Assembly: GCA_905221605.1 (NCBI GenBank)
Contig: CAJNDS010002066.1
Location: forward strand, 355,480-415,479
Direction: 5' to 3'
DNA length: 60,000 bases
Origin: Symbiodinium natans
Taxonomy: Eukaryota; Sar; Dinophyceae; Suessiales; Symbiodiniaceae
In this document: positions 58,850-60,000 of the stretch, piece by piece
Layout of the letters: every line of letters begins with the position of its first letter
Numbering within the stretch: position 1 is the first letter of the stretch
Notes under the pieces: model-generated
What the model was told of the DNA's origin: nothing
Database searches by the model: none
The model's input: the letters and a program-made list of their open reading frames with translations, nothing else
Position numbers and translations under genes: made by a program

Positions 58850-59440
58850 GGTTGAGGGTTTAGGGTTTAGGGTTAGGGTCTAGGGTTTAGGGTTTAGGGT
58901 TTTTAGGTTTAGGGTTTAGGGTTTGGGGTTTAGGGTTTAGGGTTTAGGGTTTAGGGTTTAGGGTTTAGGGTTTAGGGTTTAGGGTTTAGGGTTTAGGGTT
59001 TAGGGTTTAGGGTTTAGGGTTTAGGGTTAGGTTTAGGGTTTAGGGTTTAGGGTTTAGGGTTTAGGGTTTAGGGTTTAGGGTTTAGGGTTTAGGGTTTAGG
59101 GTTTAGGGTTTAGGGTTTAGGGTTTAGGTGTTTAGGGGTTTAGGGGTTTAGGGTTTAGGGTTTAGGGTTTAGGGTTTAGGGTTTAGGGTTTAGGGTTTAG
59201 GGTTTAGGGTTTAGGGTTTAGGGTTTAGGGTTTAGGGTTTAGGGTTTAGGGTTTAGGGTTAGGGTTAGGGTTTAGGGTTTAGGGTTTAGGGTTTAGGGTT
59301 TAGGGTTTAGGGTTTAGGGTTTAGGGTTTAGGGTTTAGGGTTTAGGGTTTAGGGTTTAGGGTTTAGGGTTTAGGGTTTAGGGTTTAGGGTTTAGGGTTTA
59401 GGGTTTAGGGTTTAGGGTTTAGGGTTTAGGGTTTAGGGTT
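58850..59440. repeat. Longest TTTAGGG array of the window
   Basis: More than 80 units over about 590 bp with few variants (single TTAGGG, TTTTTAGGG and TTTAGGGG units). Confidence 0.95.
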
Positions 59441-59449
59441 AAGGTCTCG

Positions 59450-60000
59450 GGTTTAGGATTTAGGGCTTTAGAGTCTTTAGGGAAGTTAGGGTTTCTAGGG
59501 GCTTTGGGAGTTAGGCTTGGGGCTTTTAGGGTTTTCGGGGCTTTGAAGGCTTGGGGTTCGGGATTTTGTTTTAGGGGCTCAAGGGCTTCAGGGCTTTGGG
59601 GTCTTGATGTAGGGGTCAAGTTCGCTGAGCTTTTCAGGATCGCGTGACTGCTTGAGGGTCCAGGGTGAAGTCCCACATGCCGCGCGATTTAACCCTTGCT
59701 AAATCCTCAACCCTAAACCCTGAACCCTAAACCTTAAACATATTGGAAAATCAGGGGGCAGCATCTAGAGAGGACCCCAAATCAGCTTCGACATTTCAGG
59801 GAGGGAGGAGAGGGGTTTAGGGTTTAGGGTTTAGGGTTTAGGGTTTAGGGTTTAGGGTCCAACATTAAGGAGCCCTGATGCGGACACCCTCAACATTACA
59901 ACTTGAAGCGTCCGAGGGCCCAGGAGAGGGAGCTCCTTTTTTGGTTTGAGGGCTTTGGGGGGTTTATGTTGAGGGTTCAGGGTTGATGGCTCTGGGGGGT
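59450..60000. other. Degenerate repeats and an unplaced island
   Basis: TTTAGGG-derived words, a minus-strand stretch near 59,650-59,690 reading RGMWDFTLDPQAV, and a short TTTAGGG array at 59,815-59,860. No gene could be assigned. Confidence 0.35.

Noticed and set aside
58850-59440. True chromosome end
   Set aside because: The array is bounded by unique sequence on both sides, and similar arrays in both orientations occur throughout the window.
1-60000. CRISPR arrays, rRNA or tRNA genes, bacterial operons
   Set aside because: No spacer-repeat pattern, no recognisable tRNA or rRNA segments, and the gene structure is eukaryotic.

Overview
The window looks like nuclear DNA of a dinoflagellate. 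TTTAGGG/CCCTAAA telomere-type repeats and their variants are scattered through all 60 kb, in both orientations, as dozens of separate arrays. They separate short unique islands of roughly 80-400 bp. The islands carry very short exons with mostly GC-AG introns and an AG|G acceptor context, which is a dinoflagellate splicing signature. This is interstitial repeat, not a chromosome end. Exons, phases and junctions were worked out by eye; family names rest on recalled family motifs, not on searches.

Main result: one gene on the minus strand runs from about 58.3 kb down to a stop codon at 16,530 and encodes a cullin, the scaffold of cullin-RING ubiquitin ligases. I could place 34 exons (14-88 nt, about 41 nt on average, 1,386 nt in total over 41.8 kb). 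Nearly all junctions keep reading phase, and the joined motifs follow the cullin order: cullin-repeat end, RMYALFSRV, KDVFENFYKQHLARRLL, ECGHQYTSKLEGMFQDM, IDLKVSVLTSGFWP, FYLAKHTGRRLSWQ, VSTYQMCILMLFN, the neddylation segment DRKHLVEAVIVRVMKSRK, and the C-terminal YNYLA-stop. Of 33 donors, 24 are GC, 7 GT and 2 GA; all acceptors are AG. One short exon in the middle (near 39.7 kb) and the N-terminal exons (above 58.3 kb) are not firmly located. Most introns start with TTTAGGG and end with CCCTAAA in transcript sense, so each can fold back on itself.

Inside the cullin introns sit: an almost uninterrupted OAS/cGAS-type nucleotidyltransferase gene (17.7-19.6 kb, minus); a frameshifted Mutator-like transposase fragment (23.2-23.6 kb); a trypsin-like protease fragment (46.2-46.5 kb); a 1.9-kb foldback element with 21-bp tandem repeats in its arms (40.8-42.7 kb); a family of palindromic MITE-like elements; and several orphan exon-like islands that do not fit the cullin.

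Layout: 1-10 kb, telomeric arrays with exon-like islands of one or more unidentified minus-strand genes (one island looks like a kelch repeat); 10.08-13.61 kb, a satellite of about 209-213 bp with a 639-bp higher-order duplication; 14.05-15.63 kb, a 75-bp minisatellite; 15.6-16.2 kb, unassigned unique DNA; 16.5-58.3 kb, the cullin gene with its nested genes and elements; 58.5-60 kb, probable upstream exons and a long telomeric array.
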